From: Artemisia argyi
Taxonomy: Eukaryota > Streptophyta > Magnoliopsida > Asterales > Asteraceae
Length of the DNA: 64,000 nucleotides
NCBI GenBank assembly: GCA_030686995.1
Contig: CM060692.1
Span: 11,389,465 to 11,453,464, forward strand
Reading direction: 5' to 3'
The position numbers were made by a program, and so were the translations under genes. The notes beneath the pieces were generated by a model. The model had not been told where the DNA came from and searched no databases. It worked only from the letters and a program-made list of their open reading frames with translations. Below are positions 10,142 through 20,077 of the stretch, one piece after another (positions within the stretch are counted from its first letter, which is position 1; each line of letters begins with the position of its first letter).

Positions 10142-13107
10142 ATGACTATCACGCGATTCCACTGTCCTTTTGGGGGTTTAAATCATTGTCAAGATGAAAG
10201 TGGGAATGGGCTCACAAAAACATCGTTGATCTCTCACCTGCGTGATCGCCATTTCAATAAGGATACGTTACCTACCACTAAACACTCTTTGGCTACTAAT
10301 CTTACTGTTTTTGAGAAAGCTGAGGTCACGTTGAAAAATATGGGCCTGTGGCTTTGCGGGGTTTGTTTCAAGACGCATACCCTTCGATCTAAGTGTCGGC
10401 ATGGTTCGGATGTTGTGTCTCCCCCTGATTGTGGTGATGGTGTCGTTAGGTTTGTGTTGTTCGATCTCGTCAAGCCACAAGTCCCTTCTCCTATCGTTCA
10501 TGTTGAAGACCAGGTTTTGAAGGAGCATTATGGTTTTGATCTACACCTACTTGACACCTTGTTTTCTAAGGGGTTGCACACTATTAAATCTATCCCTTCA
10601 AAATGTTGTTTGGGATTCTCTCGCGCTTTGAAAGGTGCTCTTGATAACGTGATCTGCACACCTGAGGACATTTCTTGCTGGGTTAGCCTATTAGTCTTAC
10701 CTCTTTGTCTCCTTAAAATCTTTTGCCCGAAGAGTAACATGGAGTATACGTCTGCCATTAAACGCCAAAGCCAAAAATAATATATCACTAACGCCATTCA
10801 CTTTTGGGGTACGTTTGGCGGGGGTTTGCAGTGATGGCCATTATACTACGGCTGTCAGAGTTCTTTCTTCTTCGGGTGTTGCTCCTTATAATGATACCAC
10901 TCTTGAGGACTTAAAAGCTAAGCACCCCTTCAAGTATGCTCCTTCCTTGCCGGATATACCTATTGATCATCATAACCTCATTGCATCTCCTGCTGTGGTC
11001 CTTGATATGATTAAGAGTTTCCCTCGTGGTACATCTTGTGGTCGGGAAGGTTTGCGAGCCCAACACCTTTTGGATTGTTTCAGTGGTGCCGCTGTGGCTA
11101 TTTCCGATGAGTTAATTGATTCCATCACCCATGTGGTGAATCTTTTCCTTGATGGTAAATGCCCTAGGGCATTGGGTGAGTACATTGCTAGTGCTCCGCT
11201 CACACCGCTAATCAAGCCCGGAGGTGGTATCCGTCCCATCGCTGTTGGCACTATTTCGAGGCGCTTAGTCTCCAAGGTTGGTGCTTCTATGATCGGCCAC
11301 TCCCTGGATGGTTACTTAAATGATCTCTAGTTTGGTGTTAGGGTCCCTGGAGGAGGGGAGGCTATTCTTCATGCCGTGAACAAGATTATTGAGGACCGGG
11401 GCGGTGAAGAAGGTCTTTCGATGTTATTGGTGGATTTCAAAAATGCCTTCAACTTAGTGGACCGTGAGGTCATGTTACAGGAGGTTTGCCTACGTTGTCC
11501 TGCCATCTCACGTTGGGTGAAATTTTGTTACTCTAGCCCAGCTAGACTATATTATGGAGAGCACACGTTATGGTTGTACTAAGGTGTACAGCAAGGTGAT
11601 CCACTTGGACCTCTTCTCTTTGCTCTCGTGCTACATCCTTTGATATGTCAGATAAGAGATTCCTTTAGTCTTTCCTTTCAAGCTTGGTATCTAGACGATG
11701 GTACTATTATTGGAGATACCTTGGTCATGGGGAAGGCCTTAGAGCTTATTATGTTGGATGGACCACGGCGTGGCCTGCACCTCAACGTTGATAAAACCAA
11801 GGTTTTTTGGCCAAAGGAAGACCCCAGAAGCATGCTTGCAGGTGTTTTCCCACCCAATATTGCTAGGCTGTTGCATGGTGTTAAATTATTGGGTGGGCCG
11901 GTTAGCATAAACTTTGAGTTCAGCAGTGACCTCGTTATGAAAGGGTTGCTTAAACTCTTGAGCTCATGGATGCTGTTGCCAAGCTTAGGGACCCCCAATG
12001 TGAGCTGTTGCTCCTTCATGCTTGTGCCAGCATTTCAAAGTTATATTTCTCTATGCGCACATGTTCTCCTCGGGTCTTTGAGCGTGCCCATGCTGCATTT
12101 GACGCAGCGCTGCGTTCTTCTCTAGAACGTATTGTTACTGCCTCTGGGCCTGGATTTGGTAATTGGCAATGAAGGCTGGCCACCCGGCCATTCTCACTTG
12201 GGGGGCTTGGCGTATATTCAGCAGGGGATGCCTTGAACTATGCATTCCTAGCGTTTAGACTTCAATCTGCCAAACTACAGACTAAGCTTTTTAGACATTC
12301 TGATATTGTTACCTCTGGACCTTCCTTCGAAGAGGCCTTGAGCACTTTTAATGTGAAAATGAAGATTGATCTTCTGAGTAACCCGGATGAGATCGCTGGC
12401 CCCAAACTCATGAAGAAATTAGCAGATATATATTTCACACGTATTACCCAAATGCGAATGACTATGAATGCCAAAACTTACAGGTGTGTATTATGTTATC
12501 AGCTAGGCGTTCCCCTTTTTCTATTCGGATGCCGTGTTCAGCTTGCTCCAAGGTTTTCACGAGGGATATTTACGGGGACCATGCTGTATCATGTACTGGC
12601 ACTATTGGTGTTAAACATCGACACAAGATGGTGCGTGATTCTCTGGTTGACATCTGTTCTCGATCTGGGGTCTATGCTCGTAAAGAGGTCGACATCGGGT
12701 TGGGTGTAGAAAGGGAGCAAGTCTTACGGCCAGCAGATATCTTGCTTTATTCCTGGGATGGAGGGCAGGACTTATGTGTCAATTTGACGGGGTCGTCTCG
12801 CCTCACGCAAACTGGTTTGATTGATTTTGTGCCGGGTCGTATGGTGATTGATACCGCCAAACGGAAGTGCGTCAAGTACAGAGCTAAATGTGCCAATATT
12901 GTATATGGTTTCATCCCTTTCTCATTTTCCTCCTTGGGGGAACTTGATGCAGATGCGGTGACCCTACTCAAGCGAATTCGGAAATTTTCTATAACTCAAG
13001 ATATTGGGGCGCGCGCTGCTAACTATATTTTCAATAGAATTAATTTTGTTATTGCTAAAGGTGTGGGGGCCCAAATAATTTCGAGGCTCTCCACTAATTT
13101 CTTGTAA
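10142..13107 (+). pseudogene. LINE ORF: zinc finger, reverse transcriptase, putative C-terminal endonuclease (broken)
   Basis: The reading starts plausibly at ATG 10142. A C2H2-like finger (FHCPFGG...SHLRDRH) comes first. RT blocks follow: PLIKPGGGIRPIA (about 11205), LLVDFKNAFNLVD (11424), GVQQGDPLGPLLFALVLHP (11584) and the catalytic-type WYLDDGT (11686). The C-terminus has a CX2CX11HX3C cluster (about 12540-12600), RHKMVRD, then RPADILLYSW and a VNLTG motif. That order resembles restriction-like endonucleases of R2-type LINEs, and I see no upstream apurinic endonuclease. It is broken by stops at 10778-10780, 11328-11330, 11580-11582 and 12170-12172 and by several frame changes between 11940 and 12500. 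Certainly an RT pseudogene; the endonuclease call is inference. Confidence 0.75.
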
Positions 13108-13136
13108 TCCTATAGTTTTGTTGCTAATGAAATTGA

Positions 13137-13196
13137 TGTTATAATAGTAATAGTAATAGTAATAGTAACAATAGTAACGATAGTAACAATAGTAAC

Positions 13197-13247
<51 letters not shown>
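13137..13247. repeat. TAA/TAG/TAC trinucleotide tail of the LINE
   Basis: TAGTAA units grade through TAGTAACAA into a pure TAA run (about 13195-13247). The impure-to-pure gradient starts right after the LINE 3' end, as expected if reverse transcription slips on the tail. Confidence 0.85.
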
Positions 13248-13727
13248 GTTCGGCTCAAAGATTTTTCCTCCCTTGTCAAGTTTAGAGCGGGTCGGGTTTT
13301 CTAAGATTTTTTTTATATATATATTTTTATTTTGGAACTTTAAAGCCACGTTTTCGAGACATTTTTTTTAATCAACTAATAACAATTTTTACTTTATTTC
13401 TTTTGTTCGCTTTCATTGTGTATTTTACTTGCTTTGAAAAACTAGAAATAGATGCAAGCTATAAATAGCTGAATTCGTGTAAATGAATGTGTCCATAATT
13501 TAAAAACATTAAATATTTATTACGAACAAATAATATTAAACTCCAAATAAAAACTACACGCAAAATTCCTAATTGATAAGTGAAATTATTTTTTAACAAA
13601 GATAAGTGAAGTTAAGTGGTCACAAACTCACAATTGATATATGACAAATAAATAACGATTATTAAACTATTTGAGCTAGAGAAAAGCAATTGGGCCAATG
13701 TCCAATCTTCAAACAATTCAATCATAA
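13248..13727. other. AT-rich intergenic sequence
   Basis: No gene, repeat or promoter is recognisable. It lies between the LINE tail and the TAA duplication at 13725-13727 that marks the Harbinger-type element. Confidence 0.5.
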
Positions 13728-13735
13728 GAGGGAAG

Positions 13736-13994
13736 TAGGGGTGATCACGGTCCAAAAACCGGACCGGACCAGACCGAAGACCGAGTTAGGGAAAAACCAT
13801 AGACCGAGACCGGACCGAATGTGGTCGGTCCGGTCTTGATCCGGTCCGGTCCGGTCGGTCCGGTCCAAATAGGCTAAATGTCCGGTTTGTAAGCCGGACC
13901 GAGACCGAAATAATGAAAAACCCCGGACCGTTGGTCCTTCGGTCGGTCCGGTTTTCGGTCGGTCCAGTCTAAACGGTCGGATTGCTCACCCTTA
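13736..13994. mobile_element. hAT-type MITE inside the Harbinger left TIR
   Basis: The 259-bp element starts TAGGGGTGATCACGG and ends GATTGCTCACCCTTA (imperfect TIRs). It is flanked by an 8-bp duplication GAGGGAAG (13728-13735 and 13995-14002), the target size of hAT elements. The interior is dense in CCGGTCCGGTC words in both orientations and can fold on itself. The duplicated 8 bp are part of the Harbinger TIR, so the MITE arrived later. Confidence 0.85.
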
Positions 13995-14288
13995 GAGGGA
14001 AGGGTGTGGTGAAGAACCAAAATTACTCATTTGAGGCACACGGGTGACACATCACCTTACATCCTCTTCACAACTAACTCCCCCTCACTCACAACTAACC
14101 TCAACTTACTCATTTGGTGCCCACCACTTACAACTTTATTATTTTTTCATTTCACTAAATAAATTAATTTCATTTCACAAATAATTAAAAATAATACAAC
14201 ATACTAATTTTATTTCATCAAATAAAAAAAAATACGATACGACAATAAAAAAATACAATACATACTACTATTATGAAGATTAAACATT

Positions 14289-15499
14289 TTATTCGCTATC
14301 GTCGTCATCGATACTTTGGTATTTCTTGGTTATTTTTGCTTGTCTTCTGCGAATGATGTTGGCTTTCACCGGGTCACTAACCAAGCTGGCATCTAGCATG
14401 AGCAGTTGTATTTCCTGCATCTCTAACGCCTTTTCCTCTTTCTCCAACATCTTTTGTTCCCTCTGCCTCCTCATCTCATAACAAGCCACTTGAGCGTCTT
14501 TTGCTTGCGTATACTTTTCGGATAATTGTCACGAAAAAGTACTCGTTTGACTCCCACCGGAGCTCGCCGCGCTCGATGTTTCCGTCGACTTTTTTTTCTT
14601 TCTAGCTCGTTTATTGTTTCTTTCGGGGACGAGGTCATTTTTCCGGACCGAATATATCCTCGAGACATGAAATGTCTATCGGTTCCTCGGTATCCCATTT
14701 CGGGTAATGTTTCAAGACCTCCTAAACATGCTCATACGTGAAACCCCTCGAACCAAAGCATTCGTCGAAGTTCGCCTTGGCATTGTTGATATGATCGTGC
14801 TTATTTTCACCACTTCGACGCTTGATATGCTTAAAAATAGCATTGAATTTTTGGCAGACGCCGTTAAGCCTCGTCCATTTACCAGTTACCATATTCTTGG
14901 TACGAGGGTCCTCCAAAGTTTGCTCTTTGAACGCCTCACTAATTTTGTTCCAAAAGAAGTCGGCGTCTTTGTCATTGCCCAGATTTTTGTCTTGGGAAAT
15001 TGCTATCCAAGTTTCCGCATGAAGCTTTTCTTCGTCCTTGGACCATTTCCGATTGACACGCGTTTGACCTACAACTTCCAAGTCATCGTCATCATCGGCG
15101 TCTAAATTTACGACTCGATTTTCTTTTTGGGCTTTTGGTTTTTTTGCCTCTACATTTAGCCGGTGAACGTGCTTTTGGTACTTTAAACTGTGATTCGAAT
15201 GCTTGTTGTGGTTTGACTTAGGGTTGTGATTGATGAGTAGGAAACGAGGATGGTTGAGACGGGTTAAAAAATTGTGGTGCCATCATTTGTTGAGAATGAC
15301 TTGCGTATCCTTGTTGAAACGCAAGTTGTTGGTTAGCATAAACCTCCACCGGATTGTAAGGTTGCGAACCGTATGGCGATGAAGAATGTGGGGAATTTGG
15401 CGACGAGGGAGTAGAAGAATTTGACGATCCCCCGTATTGTTGTTGGTTTGAAGTTAGGAGGTTCGTTAAATATCCTCATTCGTTTGCGTTTTGAGACAT
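14289..15499 (-). pseudogene. Myb/SANT-like accessory protein of a PIF/Harbinger element (broken)
   Basis: Reading starts at ATG 15497-15499 after an A run. The N-terminus is low-complexity and rich in Ser, Pro, Gln and Asn. A trihelix/Myb-like domain follows (RKWSKDEEKLHAETWIAIS..., about 15050-14760), then a Ser-rich linker and a C-terminal coiled segment rich in Glu, Lys and Met ending DDDDSE. This layout matches plant proteins annotated as NAM-associated or misannotated as GST T3-like, which are accessory ORFs of PIF/Harbinger elements. A frame change soon after the start, an in-frame stop before VKPQQ (about 15220), a stop after YEHV (about 14724) and a further frame change near 14520 make it a pseudogene. 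Confidence 0.8.
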
Positions 15500-15846
15500 T
15501 TTTTTTGGTTTTTTGGAGTTGAAATTGTAGTGAGAAAATTGTGTGTAAATGATTTAGCATTTATAGAGTTTGTGTAAGTTTATAAGAACAAAAAAGAAGA
15601 AAAACAAAAAAACACAAAAAAAAAACAGCAAAAGAGTCGTTTGAATAAATGGTAATATAGCCGTTCCAAATAAATATTGCATGTCCTTTTTTCTCTTTAT
15701 GTCAGAAACTCAGCTCATCGTCTGCACGAGTAGGAGTGAAGTGGCACGCTATGGCGAGGGGTATTGGCAACGAGCAGTGGCGAGTGTGGTTGGACATCCA
15801 CGTTGGAGTGGCGAGTGAAGGTGGCGAGCCACACCCTTCCCTCTAA

Positions 15847-16777
15847 CATAAAATCCATTAGACTATTTGACCTACTTATTTCCTTTTACATTATCCACTC
15901 CTTATTCAACTGACGCCAAAACTACAGTGGGTCTTCTTTAGTTCTTCTATTCCTTTTTCTTTAGTTTTGAACAATGGTAACTTAGATTAAAGTATGCACT
16001 CATATTTTTTTAGTGTTTTAAAGGGTATGCGTGTATCTTGTACTAGCTTTCGTAAAAATCAATTTTTTTCCCACTACTAGAAATTTACATAGAGTAAAAA
16101 GGAATATAAATATATCAACAAAAATGATATATTTTGTGATATTTAACACTACATTAAGAAACATGACTTATTACACAAATTTATAAACATGATACATTTC
16201 ATAAAAACTACTTGTAGATATTTTACGAGAAAAAATTCATGTAATAACCAGTGCCCACCCTAGGTCCGCCCCTCTCAACCACAAAAAAACCATGCATATA
16301 TATCTCAAGTTTTTTTCTATATATTAATTACACATTTGATGGTTCTCAAATATTAGTTAGGGATACTAGTTTATATGTTTTGAATCATTGTGTTTCTTTT
16401 ACTGATTAATGCAAGGGATGCCTACTGTTAAAAGCCTGAGATGAATTTGTCGACTTACACACATCATCAGGTAAAAAGGGGTGATAAATTGTTTATTTCC
16501 ATAAATTAAGCAATATATAAAGAGTAGTTAAAATGACTGATAAACACCCTACAACTATATAGTTTTTAATTTAATTATGCCTGAATTTTCATAAACTAAT
16601 TTGCTTGTATTGACAAAATTCAACAGCGTGTTACTCCTACCTTTTGCGTACGTCAAAACATGGGTAAGTTAAAGCATATAGTATCATATTATTGTATATT
16701 GCCGTTGCATAGCGAGGATACTATGCTATAGTTTATCTTAATTCTTGATCACGTAATATGTATTATTGTAGCTCCAG
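15847..16777. other. Intergenic and degraded upstream part of the ankyrin gene
   Basis: AT-rich. Short exon-like pieces (for example 16440-16470 ending CATCAG before GTAAAA, and about 16620-16670) may be decayed upstream exons of the ankyrin/PGG gene, but I cannot tie them to known repeats. A fragment reading CCCACCCTAGGTCCGCC near 16254 looks like the end of an old transposon. Confidence 0.35.
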
Positions 16778-17966
16778 CAAATCCAAGAAATCATAAGAAT
16801 AAAGATATTGATCAGCTATGACCTTGTAATCCGTTTATGCAATAAGATAGAGAAGAATCCAAAATATGCTAAGAAGTTTTTTGAACCTGCAATAGCTACA
16901 GCAGTCAAATATGGGACTATTGAGCTCATCGAGGAGTGCATATTAGCCTACCCAGGCTTAATCTGGTATGAATTCGAAGTGTATAACTTGTTCCATTTAG
17001 CCATCAAAGAGCGTCAAGTAAAAGTATACAATCTTGTGTACCATATGTCTGGACACAAGGCGTTTGTAGTAAGTGAGCTTCATGGAGAAGAGAATGCTTT
17101 ACATATTGCTGCAAAGTTGGCACCATCTTATCGACTAAATAATATAACTGGTGCAGCTTTGCAGTTGCAGTGTGAACTTTAATGGTACAAGGTGATTATA
17201 CTAATAATACCATTTACACATAGGGTGACAACGGTTGTTGTTCCTTGATAGAGTTTTAAGGGGAAACAAAAGCCCGGCCATCTACGTTTTATATTGTAGT
17301 CAGTAGTGCATTTTACATTTCCACTTAACAGATAACATGCATTGTTATATGCAGGAAGTTGAGGCTTTTGTAGAGCCCGAGCATGTAAAAGCTTTAAACA
17401 AAGATGGAAATACCCCTTGGATGGCTTTCACGGATGCACATAAAGACTTACTTATAGAGGGCCAACAATGGATGAAAGACACGACAACTTCATGTGCCAT
17501 TGTATCAGCACTCATAGTCACAATTACATTCGCCGCTGCGATCACGGTCCCTGGTGGAAATAAAGATGATGGGAAACCTGTATTCATAAATGAAAGATCA
17601 TTTATGCTTTTTATGATATCAGACGCCCTTGCATTATTTTCATCATCTACTTCATTGTTGATGTTTTTGTGAATACTTACTTTACGCTATGCAGAAATGG
17701 ACTTCCTTCACGCCTTACCAAAGAGATTGGCGATTGGACTTGTGTCCTTATTCTTGGCAATAGCGGCTACTATGATAGCATTTGGTGCAACTCGTATACT
17801 TTTGCTTCATGATGAAGTGACATGGATTGCCGCTCCAGTTGTTATGATGACAATCATTCCTGTGGTTTTGTATGCCTTGCTCCAATTTCCTCTACTCGTT
17901 GAGATAGTTTGGTCCACTTACGGACCAAGCATTTTTGGCAAGCGGGCCAGTCGAATAATTTATTAA
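16778..17966 (+). pseudogene. Ankyrin-repeat/PGG-domain membrane protein, 5'-degraded pseudogene
   Basis: The family has N-terminal ankyrin repeats and a C-terminal PGG domain with four membrane helices at the plasma membrane or ER. Remaining here are one and a half ankyrin-like units (NLFHLAIKER..., ENALHIAAK...), an intron (about 17192-17354) and the PGG domain: DTTTSCAIVSALIVTITFAAAITVPGG, then three hydrophobic segments to the stop at 17966. Two single-base nonsense changes interrupt the frame, TAA at 17180-17182 just before the exon end and TGA at 17670-17672 after LLMFL. The frame continues past both with clear homology. There is no start codon and most ankyrin repeats are missing. A dead gene is the simplest reading. 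Confidence 0.8.
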
Positions 17967-18953
17967 GCCCGTGCCAAGTTATGTGTGTGTCGTGTATCTT
18001 TGTAATAACAGATGTTGCCTTGTGTTTTAGCCCAAATAATTCTGATGTTTTCTTTTGAAATGTAAGTTGTGTTTGAAATAATTTGTACTACCTTCATGAG
18101 CTGCTCAAAGGTAACTACACATGGACGCAAACATTGTATGCTTAATTGATTATAACTTTATAAGAGAAAGAAAAAGGTACACCAAAGAGCAAATAAATAG
18201 ATTGCTGGGTGGTTTTTTGGCAAGAAAAACTTTGAAATCAAATCGGACAAAAGTTATCAACATAAACAAAATGTGGACTCAATCAAAGTTTGATTTGCAG
18301 GGCTTTTAGAAAGGCCCACTTCGACTAATATTGAATATGTGAATCCCCGACATGTAATCTTAAGAAGCATATGCAAAGATATATAGGATACGAAACAAGT
18401 TGAACTTCTATTGAATTGGAACTCAAATATGAACTCGATGAGATCATTATTCAAATAACCAATTTTAGAAGACTTTTGGATCCAAAAGAAACCAATTTTT
18501 TATTCAAATAATCAATTTTTGACATATTTTAATAAAGTTTTCAAACTATGACTATTTATAGGAGGTCACATGATACTATCCGCTTTAGGGTGCCATACCA
18601 TCCAATCCGTAGCAGGACTGCGTAACGAATTTTTTCTGTTGTACCAGTATTGCATTTAATATCAACAAAACATAACTTGAGAGCTTGTAGGATTTTTATG
18701 AGCATGAGGTTTTAAAATAAGCTAGTTTATCGTGTAAGCTTTATTCGGTGCATAATCTTATAAGAGTTTTTAAAAGATAAGCTACCTAAGAGTGGCTTTT
18801 GATAGATGCATGTTTGAGTTTTTGGTGTTACATTTATCTTTGATTTTGTGTATTTGTTAGTTTTGGTTTCTAATGTCATTTTACGCGTACAATTAATCGC
18901 GTAACACATGTGCATTGGATGCCTTTTTAGCTAGTAGATTAGTATGAGTCTGA
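17967..18953. other. Intergenic, no recognisable feature
   Basis: 3' flank of the ankyrin pseudogene followed by AT-rich sequence. Short frames at 18121-18309 and on the minus strand lack motifs. The left end of the second PIF element should lie here or be deleted; I found no copy of its terminal sequence. Confidence 0.45.
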
Positions 18954-19375
18954 ACTGTGAAGGGTTTTTAAGTCCTTACCGTAGTCAGTGTTACCATCTT
19001 AATGATTGGAATCGTTCACCTACAACCCCGAAAGAATTATATAACATGCGACATTCATCGGCAAGGAATTATATTGAGAGGTGTTTTGGCTTGATTAAGG
19101 CTAGATGGGCCATTTTACGTGATGTTTCATACCATCCTCTAGATTCGATGTCACGGATTATAATTGCTTGTTGTTTGATGCATAATTTCATTCGGGCAAC
19201 AATGAGCGAGGACCCAATTGAAAATGATGTAGCAAACAATCATACCGAACCTGCAAATGATCATGATAATGTTATTAACACCGTGGAGGCATCACAAGGA
19301 TGGAGTGACAGTAGGGATACTCTCGCCAATGAAATGTTAAATGAGTGGAATGCAAGACGTGCTCACCTATCTTGA
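18954..19375 (+). pseudogene. HARBI1-like DDE transposase, C-terminal fragment
   Basis: The frame reads NCEGFLSPYRSQCYHLNDW, then ARNYIERCFGLIKARWAIL and IIACCLMHNFIR, the conserved C-terminal half of DDE_Tnp_4 (PIF/Harbinger) transposases, including the Glu expected as the last catalytic residue. It ends naturally at 19373-19375. The N-terminal half with the first catalytic Asp residues is absent; sequence upstream of 18954 is unrelated. A remnant without activity. Confidence 0.85.
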
Positions 19376-19440
19376 TATTTATATGCCTGCAACATTAGAA
19401 TATGTAATAATAATATTTGATGAACTTTTATAAGGCTATG

Positions 19441-19510
19441 TAATAATGATATTTGATGAACTTGCAATCTGTGGTAATATTTGATGAACTTGCAATCTGT
19501 GGTAATATTT
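19441..19510 (+). repeat. Tandem duplication of a 28-bp unit
   Basis: The unit containing GATGAACTTGCAATCTGTGG occurs twice in a row (about 19455-19482 and 19483-19510), and a related TGATGAAC copy precedes it. It lies between the transposase fragment and the Myb/SANT gene. Confidence 0.75.
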
Positions 19511-19542
19511 CAATATATTTTTGGCTCAATGTTAACTTAGGC

Positions 19543-20077
19543 ATGGCGGAATCAAGTGTACCTAAAGGTCCTGGTAAAAACAAAAGATCGTGGACAGCAA
19601 ATGAAGATGAAAAGTTGATTGATGCATTGATGGAGTTGCATGTATCCGGTAAGTATTCTGGTGCTGATAATGGATTCAAACCCGGATATTTTAAGGCGGT
19701 GCAACAATTGTTGGACGCAAGTCTTCCAAACTCGGGATGGAAAGCAGAGCCTCATATCAAGTCAAGGCTCAAGACATTAAAGGGAAATTTTAGCATTGTG
19801 CATGACATGTTACTCGGAACTGATACGAGTGGTTTCAGCTTCAAGTGGGATTCTGAGACTTGTTGTGTCGATGCAGAAGACACATTTTGGACTAATTACT
19901 ACAAGGTATTACTTTTTGTGTCTTATTAAGATTATTATGATGTAATTCAAAAAACTTATGTAAGGTGTTAATAAATTTCAGACTCATAAAGGTGCTGCCA
20001 ATTTTAAAGGCAAGCCATTACCATTTTATGAAAAGCTGTGTACCATCTTTGGTAAGGATAGAGGTACAGGATCATGA
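19543..20077 (+). pseudogene. Myb/SANT-like DNA-binding protein, 5' part, cut by the gypsy insertion
   Basis: ATG at 19543. Exon 1 (19543-19905) encodes a Myb/SANT-like domain (KRSWTANEDEKLIDALMEL ... WKAEPHIKSRLKTLKGNF ... FSFKWDSET). The intron 19906-19981 has GT..AG ends. Exon 2 from 19982 reads THKGAANFKGKPLPFYEKL to GKDRGTGS, where the LTR of the gypsy element begins. This is the DNA-binding accessory protein family associated with PIF/Harbinger transposases. The 3' part is at 44796-45210. Confidence 0.85.

Larger units (their letters stand above)
9720..13247 (+). mobile_element. LINE (non-LTR retrotransposon) with TAA-repeat tail
   Basis: Reverse-transcriptase sequence runs from about 10800 to 12170. 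It is preceded by a zinc-finger-like segment and followed by a Cys/His-rich C-terminal domain, a stop at 13105-13107, about 30 bp of 3' sequence, then a (TAG/TAC/TAA)n tail. The tail replaces the poly(A) of L1-type LINEs. The 5' limit is approximate; about 420 bp upstream of the ORF may be leader. I could not identify target duplications. Confidence 0.75.
13728..15843 (-). mobile_element. Non-autonomous PIF/Harbinger-type transposon
   Basis: The left TIR starts GAGGGAAG at 13728 and resumes with GGTGTGG after an insertion (14003). The right end reads CCACACCCTTCCCTC (15829-15843), its reverse complement over 15 bp. A 3-bp duplication TAA lies at 13725-13727 and 15844-15846, the target size typical of this superfamily. 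Without the nested MITE the element is about 1.85 kb. It carries only a Myb-like accessory ORF on the minus strand and no transposase, so it could have moved only in trans. Confidence 0.85.

Noticed and set aside
10234..10797. Minus-strand frames opposite the LINE start
   Set aside because: No motif; the plus strand carries the zinc-finger and RT reading.
14526..15105. Plus-strand frames of 71-132 codons
   Set aside because: Shadows of the minus-strand Myb-like pseudogene, which has recognisable domain sequence.
18121..18309. 62-codon plus-strand frame downstream of the ankyrin pseudogene
   Set aside because: No motif, no promoter, AT-rich random-looking sequence.
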